From the NCBI GenBank assembly GCA_022840405.1, contig JALHJR010000008.1:1-64000 (forward strand): 64,000 nt of DNA, given 5' to 3'. Source of the stretch: Tepidanaerobacter acetatoxydans_A (lineage in GTDB: Bacteria; Bacillota; Thermosediminibacteria; Thermosediminibacterales; Tepidanaerobacteraceae). The position numbers were made by a program, and so were the translations under genes. The notes below the pieces were generated by a model that saw only the letters and a list, made by a program, of their open reading frames with translations, was not told the origin of the DNA and searched no databases. Positions within the stretch are counted from its first letter, which is position 1, and each line of letters begins with the position of its first letter. Below, in pieces: positions 42,881-51,438 of the stretch.

Positions 42881-44188
42881 TTATTTGCCAAATGCAGCAA
42901 AGGGATTTTTCCAAGCCTTTAAAGCAGCATCTAATTCGGGATATTTTTTGGCCGCTTCTTCAAGCGGTAATTTATTCATAGCTGCATCTATAGCTTGGCG
43001 AAAAGCTCGAGCTCCGGCGGTGGGTCCTTGTGGATGAGCATGTATTCCGCCGCCGGCTCCGATTACTATATTAAGACCTAGATCTTTTATGACTTCCGGA
43101 ACAACAGCCGGAGTAATGCCGCCGGAAGGCATCGGGAAAGCCGGCTTGATGTCAAACATCGGAAAAGCAAGGTTGTATGCAACTTTCATATATTTTTCCT
43201 TCAGGACTGTAGCTTTTCCATAAGGAGCAGGATGAACTACTATATCCGCACCGGCAAGCCGCGCAAGTTTTCCTAGAATGAGATGAGAACTCCACCCATA
43301 TTCAGGAGACATATAAGTAGTGCCGGCAAAATCCATATGAGCCAAAATAGGTACATTTATATTAGGATCTTCTGCTAATGCTCTGAGAACAGGAAAACCG
43401 GTAACTATAAAGTTGACCATAATAGCATTACAACCGCGATCTATAGCGCGCTTTGCATTTTCAAAGACTTTTGGGATTTCATCGGTGACATTTACCGTAT
43501 AAAGGGTATGTTCACCCTTTTCTTCATAAGCACGTTTTTCAGCTTCCATATAAAGACGAACACGGTCTTCAATTCGATTAAATACTGCATCTGCCAGTAA
43601 TTCATCATCCTTTACTATATCCACTCCACCAACAGCAGCTTCATAAAAAAGCCTTTGACCTACTTCAGCACTATAACCGGTACAAGGTTTTATCATGTTA
43701 TTTAGAATTGGGCGTTTTGGTATATTTAGGAGCTTACGAATACCTTCAATACCAAATTTTGGTCCATGGAAACCCTCTACGTATTTTTTAGGGAAGGAGA
43801 TGTCCAGCAGTTTTATTTGACCTGCCATAGAAATATTGCCTACCACTGATGTTAACATCATCGGAATCTGTGAACCAAAGTTAATAACAGGAAAGGCCAT
43901 CTGTATAACGTAAGTTCGGGTTTTAGTTTCTGGTGGCACCATATATTCGTAATCGGGAATTTCGTATACTCCTGTTACTTTAGCCACATGTTTAGCTCGA
44001 ACTTCAGGAGTTTCACCGGGAACAGGTACCCACGTGCCTGTTGATTGTTCTATAGCTAAAGCAGGGGCCAGCGAAGCTACTGGAACATTGGCAGGGAAAG
44101 TAGCAAGATATGTAGCAATTAGATATTCATTTGGATCAATATCTTCGGGTAGAGAAATAGGTAATGATTTAATGTCCATATTTAACAT
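42881..44188 (-). CDS. RuBisCO-like protein (form IV-type)
   Basis: 435 residues, clear RuBisCO large-subunit fold. Aligned by eye to plant RuBisCO: E47 (E60), K167 (K175), the carbamate lysine K193 with metal ligands D195 and E196 in GGVDIVKDDE (K201, D203, E204), H284 (H294), H319 (H327), S355 in PSGG (S379) and GGG at 379-381. Differences: C169 replaces K177, M285 replaces R295, and loop 6 is one residue shorter (HPAPYGK). It therefore keeps the enolising and metal apparatus but not the full carboxylase set. Known RLPs act as enolase, isomerase or decarboxylase/transcarboxylase on sugar-acid phosphates. ATG at 44188 chosen for GGAGG upstream. Preceded by a kinase gene, so a phosphorylated substrate is likely. 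Confidence 0.88.
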   Translation of the reverse strand: MLNMDIKSLPISLPEDIDPNEYLIATYLATFPANVPVASLAPALAIEQSTGTWVPVPGETPEVRAKHVAKVTGVYEIPDYEYMVPPETKTRTYVIQMAFPVINFGSQIPMMLTSVVGNISMAGQIKLLDISFPKKYVEGFHGPKFGIEGIRKLLNIPKRPILNNMIKPCTGYSAEVGQRLFYEAAVGGVDIVKDDELLADAVFNRIEDRVRLYMEAEKRAYEEKGEHTLYTVNVTDEIPKVFENAKRAIDRGCNAIMVNFIVTGFPVLRALAEDPNINVPILAHMDFAGTTYMSPEYGWSSHLILGKLARLAGADIVVHPAPYGKATVLKEKYMKVAYNLAFPMFDIKPAFPMPSGGITPAVVPEVIKDLGLNIVIGAGGGIHAHPQGPTAGARAFRQAIDAAMNKLPLEEAAKKYPELDAALKAWKNPFAAFGK

Positions 44189-44225
44189 ATTCAGCAACCT
44201 CCATATGATTATTAATATTCAAGAT

Positions 44226-45815
44226 TTACAAAGGTATTGTCGATTTTTTGTCTGTTGAATCGGTAGACTGGTGATGCAATCTTTGGACCCGAGCACAGTT
44301 TATGTTTCGGTAAACTTTCCTCAGAGAGTAGTAAAGCGATTTATAGGTATTATAAAGCTCGTTATAAACTTGGATATTTTGTGGTTGTGGGTGAAAAATT
44401 CTATCTACAGTAACCAATTGATTAGCACATGTAAAATCAGGGTAGATACCAAGGCCTACGGTCGCAATGAGTGCTGCACCTACAGCACCGGCCATTTGCG
44501 GCTGTAATAGGGTTTCAACTTGACGATTAGTTATATCAGAGATCATTTGCATCCATTCGACACCCTTGGATCCACCTCCTATCACACGTAAAACAGGTAT
44601 GTTGAATGCAAATTTATGTTCTAAAATTTCCACAATCCACCGCAAATTATAAGCAACTCCTTCATAGACAGCTCTGAGCATGTGCTCGCGCCTATGTGAT
44701 GCGCTGAGATTAAAAAATGTTGAACGGACAATAGGGTCGGTTACAGGACAACGTTCCCCATAAAGCCAAGGTGTACAAATAAGATAGTCGGCGCCAGGAG
44801 AAACAGATCGGATTTCATCATCCATCAGAGCATAAATATTTAAAATATTAGGGTCGTTTTGTTCATGCTTGTAAAATTCATTTTTTACCCATTCCAAACA
44901 AGCACCGGCTGTTTCCATCTCGCCAATCAATAGATTCATGTTCGGGTCACCGGACTGCAGCGTTACTATTCCATGACTGCCGGTAGGTGCTTTGGAAGTT
45001 GTTACACCAACCCATCCAGATGTTCCCAAGTATATATGTCCATCACCCTCGCCAATGGCACCAGAGCCAATGGCGGCACTTTGCATGTCTCCGCAGCCTC
45101 CAAATACTGGTGTACCCGGAAGAAGACCACAGGCTTCGGCTGCTTCGCAGGTTAAGCCTCCTACCTTATCAATTGAACGGACCAGCCGAGGAAATTTATT
45201 CAAATCTAGACCAATATAGTTTAGTACCATGCGCATCCAGTCTTTTTTCTTAAGATCAAACCCAAAAGCTGATGCACAAGACCATTCAAAAACTTTCTGT
45301 CCCGTAGCTCGGAAGGTGAGATAACCGTTAACATCCAAAAAACATTCCATTTTATTATAAATTTCCGGTTCATTTTCTTTAAGCCATAAGAGTTTGGCCA
45401 TACCATCTTTACCTGTGATACAGGTGCCAACTAAGGCAGCAAAAACCTGCCTTCCACCAAATTTGCGCATGATTTGTTCAGCTTGCTTAGTTGCTCTTCC
45501 ATCCATCCAGATAATGGCCCTATGTAGGATTTCGTCATTTCTGCCGATAGGAATAATACCTAAAACCTGTGTGGAAAACACCATACCTATAATATCCGAA
45601 GGAGATACACCGGCTTTTTCCACGACCTGACGGGTAGTTTTAACAATAGCTTCCCAGTAATAGCAAGGTTCTTGTTCTGCCCAATTTACCTGCGGGTAGA
45701 AGATTGGATAATTTTCGGTATCGTAAGCTTTGATGTTTCCGCCTAAATCTATCAAGGCTGCTTTGTTACTACTGGTTCCTACATCATGAGAAATAATGTA
45801 CCGAGGTGTTGTCAT
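44226..45815 (-). CDS. FGGY family carbohydrate kinase (xylulokinase-like)
   Basis: 529-residue sugar kinase, first gene of the operon. N-terminal phosphate loop SHDVGTSSNKAAL (residues 9-21), AIIWMDGRA near 100, catalytic aspartate D243 in GGCGDMQSAAIGSG, and adenosine-site motif RVIGGGSKGVEWMQM. It resembles xylulokinase and related kinases, but is not close enough to any one to name a substrate. CGGAGGC precedes the ATG. About 25 C-terminal residues are polar and look unlike the family norm. RLP follows after 37 bp, aminotransferase after that. Confidence 0.87.
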   Translation of the reverse strand: MTTPRYIISHDVGTSSNKAALIDLGGNIKAYDTENYPIFYPQVNWAEQEPCYYWEAIVKTTRQVVEKAGVSPSDIIGMVFSTQVLGIIPIGRNDEILHRAIIWMDGRATKQAEQIMRKFGGRQVFAALVGTCITGKDGMAKLLWLKENEPEIYNKMECFLDVNGYLTFRATGQKVFEWSCASAFGFDLKKKDWMRMVLNYIGLDLNKFPRLVRSIDKVGGLTCEAAEACGLLPGTPVFGGCGDMQSAAIGSGAIGEGDGHIYLGTSGWVGVTTSKAPTGSHGIVTLQSGDPNMNLLIGEMETAGACLEWVKNEFYKHEQNDPNILNIYALMDDEIRSVSPGADYLICTPWLYGERCPVTDPIVRSTFFNLSASHRREHMLRAVYEGVAYNLRWIVEILEHKFAFNIPVLRVIGGGSKGVEWMQMISDITNRQVETLLQPQMAGAVGAALIATVGLGIYPDFTCANQLVTVDRIFHPQPQNIQVYNELYNTYKSLYYSLRKVYRNINCARVQRLHHQSTDSTDKKSTIPL

Positions 45816-46080
45816 CTTACGATGCCTCCGTTTTTAAAACTATGAGCAAAACTAACGGCCTAACCACCTCCCTTTTTTGGTTAATACACATGTCAATAAT
45901 GAGATAGATGGATTACATACCCGGCTTTTTTTGAACAGTTCTGAAGAGATGATAAAGAAAAGCTGATTTTGTGATTAAAAAATTACTTCTACAACCGGGG
46001 TATAGGGGATAAGTAATTATAACACTATTAGAATGATAGGGCGATTTGGTAAATTATCATATATTGAATAATTCAGGTAA

Positions 46081-46109
46081 ATCATAACATAGTATTAAAA
46101 TAAAGTCAA
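46081..46109 (-). promoter_or_regulatory. Promoter of the kinase-RLP-aminotransferase operon
   Basis: Minus strand TTGACT (46109-46104), 17-nt spacer, TATGAT (46086-46081). Start site expected near 46074, giving a leader of about 260 nt before the kinase. Confidence 0.65.
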
Positions 46110-46127
46110 GTATAAAAATAAACTTAA
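46106..46127 (-). promoter_or_regulatory. Candidate TetR operator at the RLP operon
   Basis: On the plus strand TCAAGTAT-N6-AAACTTAA, 8-bp arms with two mismatches, overlapping the -35 box. It shares layout and consensus (TYAAGTAY-N6-RWWCTTAA) with the dyad at the tetR promoter. A second TTAAGTACAAAA box follows at once (46124-46135), identical over 12 bp to part of the tetR operator. Confidence 0.6.
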
Positions 46128-46230
46128 GTACAAAAATAAAAAACGCGTAATTAAATTTTAATAAGGCTCATTTCAGTTTCTTACATAAATAACCAATAAA
46201 TAAAATAAAAAAGCAAATCTTCGTTTTTGA

Positions 46231-46258
46231 TTGAAAAAATGTGGCAATACGATATAAT
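46231..46258 (+). promoter_or_regulatory. Promoter of the HAD phosphatase gene
   Basis: TTGAAA (46231-46236), 16-nt spacer, TATAAT (46253-46258), 38 bp before the start codon. Confidence 0.55.
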
Positions 46259-46296
46259 AAATTATATGATAGGGTTTAAGAAAAAGGAATGAATTA

Positions 46297-47256
46297 ATGA
46301 TGTGTAAAGGAAATACTTGCAGGTTATTTAATGGCGATTTTAAATTGATTGCATTGGATATTGATGGTACTCTTATTAACAGTGACCATATTATTACTTC
46401 TCGAACCATGCATGCAATTAAAAATGCAAAAGATGCAGGAATAAATGTAACTATATCAACCGGAAGACATTATATTAGTGCAATTAGAATAGCGAGAAAA
46501 ATACAGATAAGCGCCCCGCTTATTTGTGGTGATGGAGCAATTATAAAAGACATAAATACAAATCATACAATCTATAATCTTCTTCCAAAGGAAATAGCAG
46601 CAGATGTTATGAGAATGGCTGCCGATTATGAAGATTTTAAAATTCAAGTTTTCACAAGAGAAGGAAAAATATACTTGGGGTCTAATTATCGCAATAATTA
46701 TTTCAAAAGTTTTTTACGTGCTCCATTGAAACATTCATTGAGAGGATATTTTAATCTATTAAGGGATTTTGTCTTTATACCGGTTAAAAATACGGGAAAT
46801 ATTGAAAAAACTATTGCAGCTATGGATGATGCACCGTTAAAGGTAGTTGTTCATGGGAATGAAAGACGGGAAGATTTAAAAGATTTTACTGATAGAATCA
46901 TAAAAAAATATGGCGATAAAATTTCCATAACATCTGCCATAGATAATTGTATTGACATTTTAAAAGGCGGAGTGTCAAAAGCAAAAGGGCTTGCTGTTTT
47001 ATCTGAAAAACTCAATATAAAGCCTGAAGAAATAATAGCTGTTGGAGATAATATCAATGATATAGAAATGATTGAATACGCAGGCTTAGGAGTGGCGATG
47101 GGCAATGCCCCTGATGAAGTAAAGAGCAAAGCAAATTATGTGACAGATACCAACAACAATGATGGGTTGGCAAAGTTTCTTGAAAACCTACTTTCGGTTC
47201 GAATAAAAACAAAGGAATTTTCTGTTCCTCAAACAGGGCTTTGCCGAGGCCAATGA
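46297..47256 (+). CDS. Cof-type HAD family phosphatase
   Basis: 319-residue HAD hydrolase of the Cof subfamily. Motif I LIALDIDGTLINSD with the nucleophile aspartate near residue 21; motif II in NVTISTGRHY; the C2-type cap domain in the middle; lysine motif III in KGGVSKAKGLAVL; motif IV AVGDNINDIEMIEYAGLGVAMGNA near 250. Such enzymes dephosphorylate sugar phosphates, flavin precursors or similar compounds; the substrate cannot be told. Start at 46297 has AAGGAA upstream. Single-gene unit with a terminator downstream. Confidence 0.88.
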   Translation: MMCKGNTCRLFNGDFKLIALDIDGTLINSDHIITSRTMHAIKNAKDAGINVTISTGRHYISAIRIARKIQISAPLICGDGAIIKDINTNHTIYNLLPKEIAADVMRMAADYEDFKIQVFTREGKIYLGSNYRNNYFKSFLRAPLKHSLRGYFNLLRDFVFIPVKNTGNIEKTIAAMDDAPLKVVVHGNERREDLKDFTDRIIKKYGDKISITSAIDNCIDILKGGVSKAKGLAVLSEKLNIKPEEIIAVGDNINDIEMIEYAGLGVAMGNAPDEVKSKANYVTDTNNNDGLAKFLENLLSVRIKTKEFSVPQTGLCRGQ

Positions 47257-47719
47257 GGTTTGAACTATTTTACAATAAATGCTATAGCGATTTCCAAACT
47301 GTTTTTAGTTTTTTATAAAATTACTCATAAATAAGAGAGCGTCTTAAACTGTTTTAAAGTTGGTAAGGATGCTCTCTTCTTTAATTATGATTGGTAATGA
47401 ACGAATATATCGGCTATGCGGTTAATGCATAAGTTTCTTTAAGTCTGCAGCGCTCTATGTATGCATATACAAAAAAGTCACTTTGCTTGTCACATCTTAG
47501 AGAGTGGGAAAGAACTTTTTATAAATATTTTAATTTAATTTTTATTACAAAATTTGATATAATGTAGTTATGGGTATTTTTAGTAAGTAAAAAGGCATGT
47601 ATAAATTATAAACATAACTTAACTGAAATTTTCTTTAATTGAAAACCGGCTAAAAACCTTTAAAGCAAAGGAGCAAAAATCTAAAAATCTGCCAATATAA
47701 AAATTGATGAGGTGGTGCA
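47257..47719 (+). other. Gap between HAD and macrodomain genes
   Basis: Contains the terminator at 47333-47378 and a weak promoter-like pair, TTAATT (47535-47540), 17-nt spacer, TATAAT (47558-47563), for the macrodomain gene, which would leave a leader of about 150 nt. No gene or known RNA was recognised in the rest. Confidence 0.35.
47333..47378 (+). terminator. Terminator after the HAD gene
   Basis: AAGAGAGCGTC (47333-47343) pairs with GATGCTCTCTT (47368-47378), 11 bp with one G-U, followed by CTTTAATT. The loop is 24 nt, so strength is uncertain. Confidence 0.5.
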
Positions 47720-48235
47720 ATGGAGAAGATTCAGGTTGTTTTAGGTGATATCACAAAGACTAAGGTTGATGCCATTGTAAATGCGGCAAATAATACATTG
47801 CTCGGTGGCGGCGGCGTTGATGGTGCCATACACCGTGCTGCTGGACCGGAGCTTTTGGAGGAATGCCGCAAATTAAATGGCTGTAAAACCGGTGAGGCAA
47901 AAATCACAAAAGGATATAAGTTGCCAGCAAAATATGTAATACATACAGTGGGGCCGGTTTGGCAAGGAGGCAATGCGAATGAGGATGAGCTTCTTGCCTC
48001 GTGCTATAGAAATTCTCTTGAGCTTGCAGTTAAGAATGGTATAAAAACAATTGCATTTCCATCTATAAGCACAGGAGCATACAGATTCCCATTAAATCGT
48101 GCTTCTAAAATTGCTATGCGAGAGATACTTAATTTTTTAAAGGATAATGGAAGTATTGAAAAGGTGTATATGGTTTGTTTTGATGAAAAAACCATGAAAG
48201 CTTACACTGAAGCATTACAGGAATTGAGTCAATAA
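47720..48235 (+). CDS. Macrodomain ADP-ribose hydrolase family protein
   Basis: 171-residue macrodomain close to the MacroD/YmdB group that removes O-acetyl-ADP-ribose or ADP-ribosyl groups. Ligand-binding motifs: VDAIVNAANNTLLGGGGVDGAIHRAAG (split here: NAANNTLLGGGGVDGAIHR) near residue 20, and PSISTGAYRFP near 113. GAGGTGG precedes the ATG. Stand-alone, with no ADP-ribosyltransferase neighbour. Confidence 0.92.
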   Translation: MEKIQVVLGDITKTKVDAIVNAANNTLLGGGGVDGAIHRAAGPELLEECRKLNGCKTGEAKITKGYKLPAKYVIHTVGPVWQGGNANEDELLASCYRNSLELAVKNGIKTIAFPSISTGAYRFPLNRASKIAMREILNFLKDNGSIEKVYMVCFDEKTMKAYTEALQELSQ

Positions 48236-48323
48236 TTACTGCATTATTTTAAAAAAACAACATTGTTAGTGATTAAAGCATTTTAAATTCAGTGATTTTG
48301 AGAAAACATGAGGAGGAAATTAA

Positions 48324-49208
48324 ATGTCATTTTGTAAAGAAAAGATAATTATCGGTTTCATAGGCACTGGTGTTATGGGCAAGAGCATGGCGGCAAATCT
48401 GCTAAAATCCGGCTATAAAGTGATGGTCTATAATCGGACAAAGGCCAAGGCAGAAGAACTGATTAAGCAGGGTGCTATATGGAAGGATACGGTAGCGGAA
48501 ATTGCCAGGGAAACTAATGTTACTATAACAATGGTAGGATATCCTAAAGATGTAGAAGAGGTATATTTTGGCGAAGGCGGGATTATACAGAATGCTAAGG
48601 CAGGTTCTTATCTCATTGACATGACTACATCCAGTCCTAAACTGGCTCAAAAAATTTATGAAGCAGCAAAATCTAAGGGATTACATGCATTAGATGCGCC
48701 TGTTTCCGGCGGCGATGTTGGAGCACAAGAAGCAAAACTTTCTATTATGGTAGGTGGCGAATCAGCAGCATTTGAAGCGGTAAGGCCTATATTTGAGGCA
48801 ATGGGCAAAAACATTGTTTTACAGGGCAGCTCGGGTGCCGGACAATACACGAAGATGTGCAATCAAATTGCGATTGCGTCTAATATGATAGGTGTTTGTG
48901 AAGCTATGGCATATGCTAAAAAGGCAGGTCTAAATCCCCAAAGCGTTTTAAAGAGTATAGAATCAGGAGCGGCAGGCAGTTGGTCTCTTAGTAATTTAGC
49001 CCCTAGAATGTTGTCGGGAGATTTTGAACCGGGTTTTTACATAAAACACTTTATTAAAGATATGAAAATTGCTCTTGAATCAGCCGAGGAGATGGGGCTC
49101 AAAACTCCCGGACTTGAGCTAGCCCTTTCCCTATATGAAGAATTGGCTCAAAAAGGTGAAGAGAACAGCGGAACACAGGCATTGTTTAAGTATTATATAT
49201 GTAATTAA
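48324..49208 (+). CDS. 3-hydroxyisobutyrate dehydrogenase-like oxidoreductase
   Basis: 294-residue beta-hydroxyacid dehydrogenase. N-terminal GFIGTGVMGKSMAANLLKSG cofactor motif, substrate-binding DAPVSGGDVGAQEAKLSIMVGG near residue 120, and the catalytic lysine region GQYTKMCNQIAIA near 172. The family includes tartronate semialdehyde reductase and 3-hydroxyisobutyrate dehydrogenase; sequence alone does not choose. GAGGAGG precedes the ATG. No pathway partner is adjacent, though a sugar-diacid-type regulator remnant lies 1.2 kb downstream. Confidence 0.88.
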   Translation: MSFCKEKIIIGFIGTGVMGKSMAANLLKSGYKVMVYNRTKAKAEELIKQGAIWKDTVAEIARETNVTITMVGYPKDVEEVYFGEGGIIQNAKAGSYLIDMTTSSPKLAQKIYEAAKSKGLHALDAPVSGGDVGAQEAKLSIMVGGESAAFEAVRPIFEAMGKNIVLQGSSGAGQYTKMCNQIAIASNMIGVCEAMAYAKKAGLNPQSVLKSIESGAAGSWSLSNLAPRMLSGDFEPGFYIKHFIKDMKIALESAEEMGLKTPGLELALSLYEELAQKGEENSGTQALFKYYICN

Positions 49209-49311
49209 AACGCATCTAAAAAGTGATAAATAAAGGTCATACGATGTAACATATTTTACATATAAGGGTACAATATCCTTATATGATAATAAGATACGGG
49301 AGGAAACGTAT

Positions 49312-50388
49312 ATGTATGGAGTAATTATGGCCGGTGGGGGAGGAACTAGATTTTGGCCATTAAGCAGGGCAAATACGCCGAAACAGTTTTTAAATATAAC
49401 CGGCGAAGACACCATGATTAATGATACAATAAAAAGAATTAAAAGCATTGTTCCAACTGACAAAATAATAATAGTTACCAATAAAATTCAAAAGAAAATG
49501 CTAAGCAAAGTTATTCAGGAAGATATACCTGAAGCAAATGTTTTGACAGAACCCGTTGGGCGTAATACTGCAGCGTGTATAGGTTACGCGGCTATGGTTA
49601 TAAAAAAACGCTGCGGTGATGCTGTGATGGGCGTTTTTCCTTCAGATCATTATATAAAAGATGCTGATGAATTCCAAAGAGTTCTAAGTGCTGCTTACAG
49701 TATAGCCGAGAACACTGAAAAGCTGGTAACTATAGGAATCAATCCCACTTTTCCATCTACTGGATATGGCTATATAAAATATGACAGGGAACGATCCATA
49801 CCTGCAGAGAGCAAAATAGCATATGAAGTTGTAGACTTTGTGGAAAAACCTAATCTTGCCAGAGCAAAAGAATATTTAAAGAATGGAAACTATCTTTGGA
49901 ATAGTGGAATGTTTGCATGGAAGGCATCAGTTATTCTCGAGAATTTTGAAAGATTTTTGCCAAAGCTTTATAGAGGTTTGTTAGAACTTGAGCAGTTTAT
50001 AGATACCCCTAAGGAAAAAACTGTAGTTGAGGAAGTATATCCTGCTTTACAAAGTATTTCTATTGATTACGGTATAATGGAAAGATCTGATGAAGTCGTT
50101 GTTATTCCGGGAGACTTTGGTTGGAACGATGTAGGATCTTGGGATTCCCTAGGAGAAGTGTTTCCTCTTGATGAAAATGGCAATATCACACGAGGTGATT
50201 TTATAGCTATAGATACACGAAATTCTATAATTTATTCCAACAGTCGCTTAGTAGCAGCGGTAGGTTTGGAAAATATGATTGTCGTGGAAACCAATGATGC
50301 CCTATTGGTCTGCCCAAAAGAAAAAGCTCAAGATGTTAAGAAGGTTGTAGAACAGTTGAAAGAAATGGGGAGAAATGAACTGCTTTAA
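49312..50388 (+). CDS. manC: Mannose-1-phosphate guanylyltransferase
   Basis: 358-residue nucleotidyltransferase making GDP-mannose. Signature GGGGTRFWPLSRANTPKQFL at residues 8-27, VGRNTAACIGYAA near 83, FVEKPNLARAKEYL near 180 and NYLWNSGMFAW near 195. It lacks the C-terminal isomerase domain of bifunctional forms. GGGAGGAAAC precedes the ATG. Isolated from other glycan genes here. Confidence 0.92.
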   Translation: MYGVIMAGGGGTRFWPLSRANTPKQFLNITGEDTMINDTIKRIKSIVPTDKIIIVTNKIQKKMLSKVIQEDIPEANVLTEPVGRNTAACIGYAAMVIKKRCGDAVMGVFPSDHYIKDADEFQRVLSAAYSIAENTEKLVTIGINPTFPSTGYGYIKYDRERSIPAESKIAYEVVDFVEKPNLARAKEYLKNGNYLWNSGMFAWKASVILENFERFLPKLYRGLLELEQFIDTPKEKTVVEEVYPALQSISIDYGIMERSDEVVVIPGDFGWNDVGSWDSLGEVFPLDENGNITRGDFIAIDTRNSIIYSNSRLVAAVGLENMIVVETNDALLVCPKEKAQDVKKVVEQLKEMGRNELL

Positions 50389-50423
50389 ATTTGTGCAGCA
50401 CAAGATGCACATTCAAGGAATCA

Positions 50424-51301
50424 CTAGAAAAAGTCATTTAAAATGAGATGAATTTTCATTTTTATGGCATCATTAAAATTTCGCAAATCCAGCCCTGTAA
50501 TGTTATAAATTTTATCAAGTCGATAAATGAGCGTATTTCGATGGATATAGAGCTGCCGAGCTGCTTGTGCTATATGAAGATTACAGTCAAGAAAAACTCG
50601 TATTGTATTTATGGTATCACTATCTAAGTCTTTAAAATTTATTTCCATTTCATTTTTATAGTTATGGCGAATTTCTGAAGGAAGTAAGGAAATAAGCAGC
50701 TCTAAGGCCATTTCCGGATAATAAAGAACACCGAAATTTTTTCGAGAAGCAAATATCAAAGCTTTTTTAGCATCATTGAAGGATCTGATTAGCTCAGATT
50801 GGGAATGTGCAATTCCTCCAAGACTTATGACGGCTTTTTGAGAAACTTCTTCAGCTATGGTTTGATACAGTGCTGAAGAAGTTTCCTTTAATTCATCTAA
50901 ATTACTTATGGGTAAAAATGACAGTAATATATCATCGATTCTGGCAGTTATGCCTTCTTCGAAAATTGTATTCATAAACTCTTCTATTTCTGCAAGAAAC
51001 TACAGGGAAAAGGGAAATCAATTAATATGGATTTTTTTCCATTTATGAAAGCTGCCAGTTCTCTATCGAATTTTGTTTTAACCGTAATTTCAAGAAAAAA
51101 GCATAAGTCTTCCAACTGATTTTTTGGCAGTAAAGCTTGTAAAGTATAGTCTTTATTTATTAGAAATATATTTTTTTCACTTATATTATCGCCCTTTAAA
51201 TCTTGACCAAAAATCTTTTGCCTATGCTTATCAAGCAATATAAATGGTGTTTTTATATTTGAGTCTATTTCAGATAAAATCGATAATAACAAACCTTCCA
51301 T
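50424..51301 (-). pseudogene. Frameshifted CdaR/PucR-type regulator
   Basis: Two overlapping-function pieces in different frames: an N-terminal 105-residue part starting at 51301 (MEGLLLSILSEID; GGTGAT upstream) and ending at a stop at 50984, and a C-terminal part open from about 51002 through 50424 ending in the PucR-type helix-turn-helix (DCNLHIAQAARQLYIHRNTL). In the C-terminal frame the sequence reads FLAEIEEFMNTIFEE just after the break, as expected for continuous protein. One missing base in the CCCTTTTCCCTG run near 51000-51010 would account for it. Either a real inactivating mutation or a sequencing error. Intact relatives regulate sugar diacid or purine genes. Confidence 0.7.
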
Positions 51302-51356
51302 GCTTATCACCATAAATATGATATCCTATTTAAAACAAAATTAAAAGATACAAAAA

Positions 51357-51395
51357 GACAATTACCCTATGAATTTATTGCAAGGAGTAATTGCC
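51357..51395 (-). terminator. Terminator of the ABC ATPase gene
   Basis: GGCAATTAC and GTAATTGTC (minus strand) form a 9-bp stem, followed on that strand by TTTTTG. Located 44 bp after the ATPase stop and before the regulator gene. Confidence 0.65.
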
Positions 51396-51438
51396 TTTTT
51401 ACTAGTTTTGACAAATTAACAACTAAACAAGATTTAAA

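Larger units (their letters stand above)
45816..46296. other. Gap between divergent kinase operon and HAD gene
   Basis: Holds the kinase-operon promoter and operator (below), about 260 nt of minus-strand leader, and the promoter of the plus-strand HAD gene. Within the leader, GGGAGGTGG (minus strand, near 45873) looks like a ribosome-binding site but no credible short gene follows. TACCCCGG and CCGGGTA, about 80 nt apart, could pair. No other gene seen. Confidence 0.4.

Noticed and set aside
42881..44188. True carbon-fixing RuBisCO
   Set aside because: K177 and R295 equivalents are replaced, loop 6 is altered, and no phosphoribulokinase or small subunit gene is nearby; a RuBisCO-like protein fits better.
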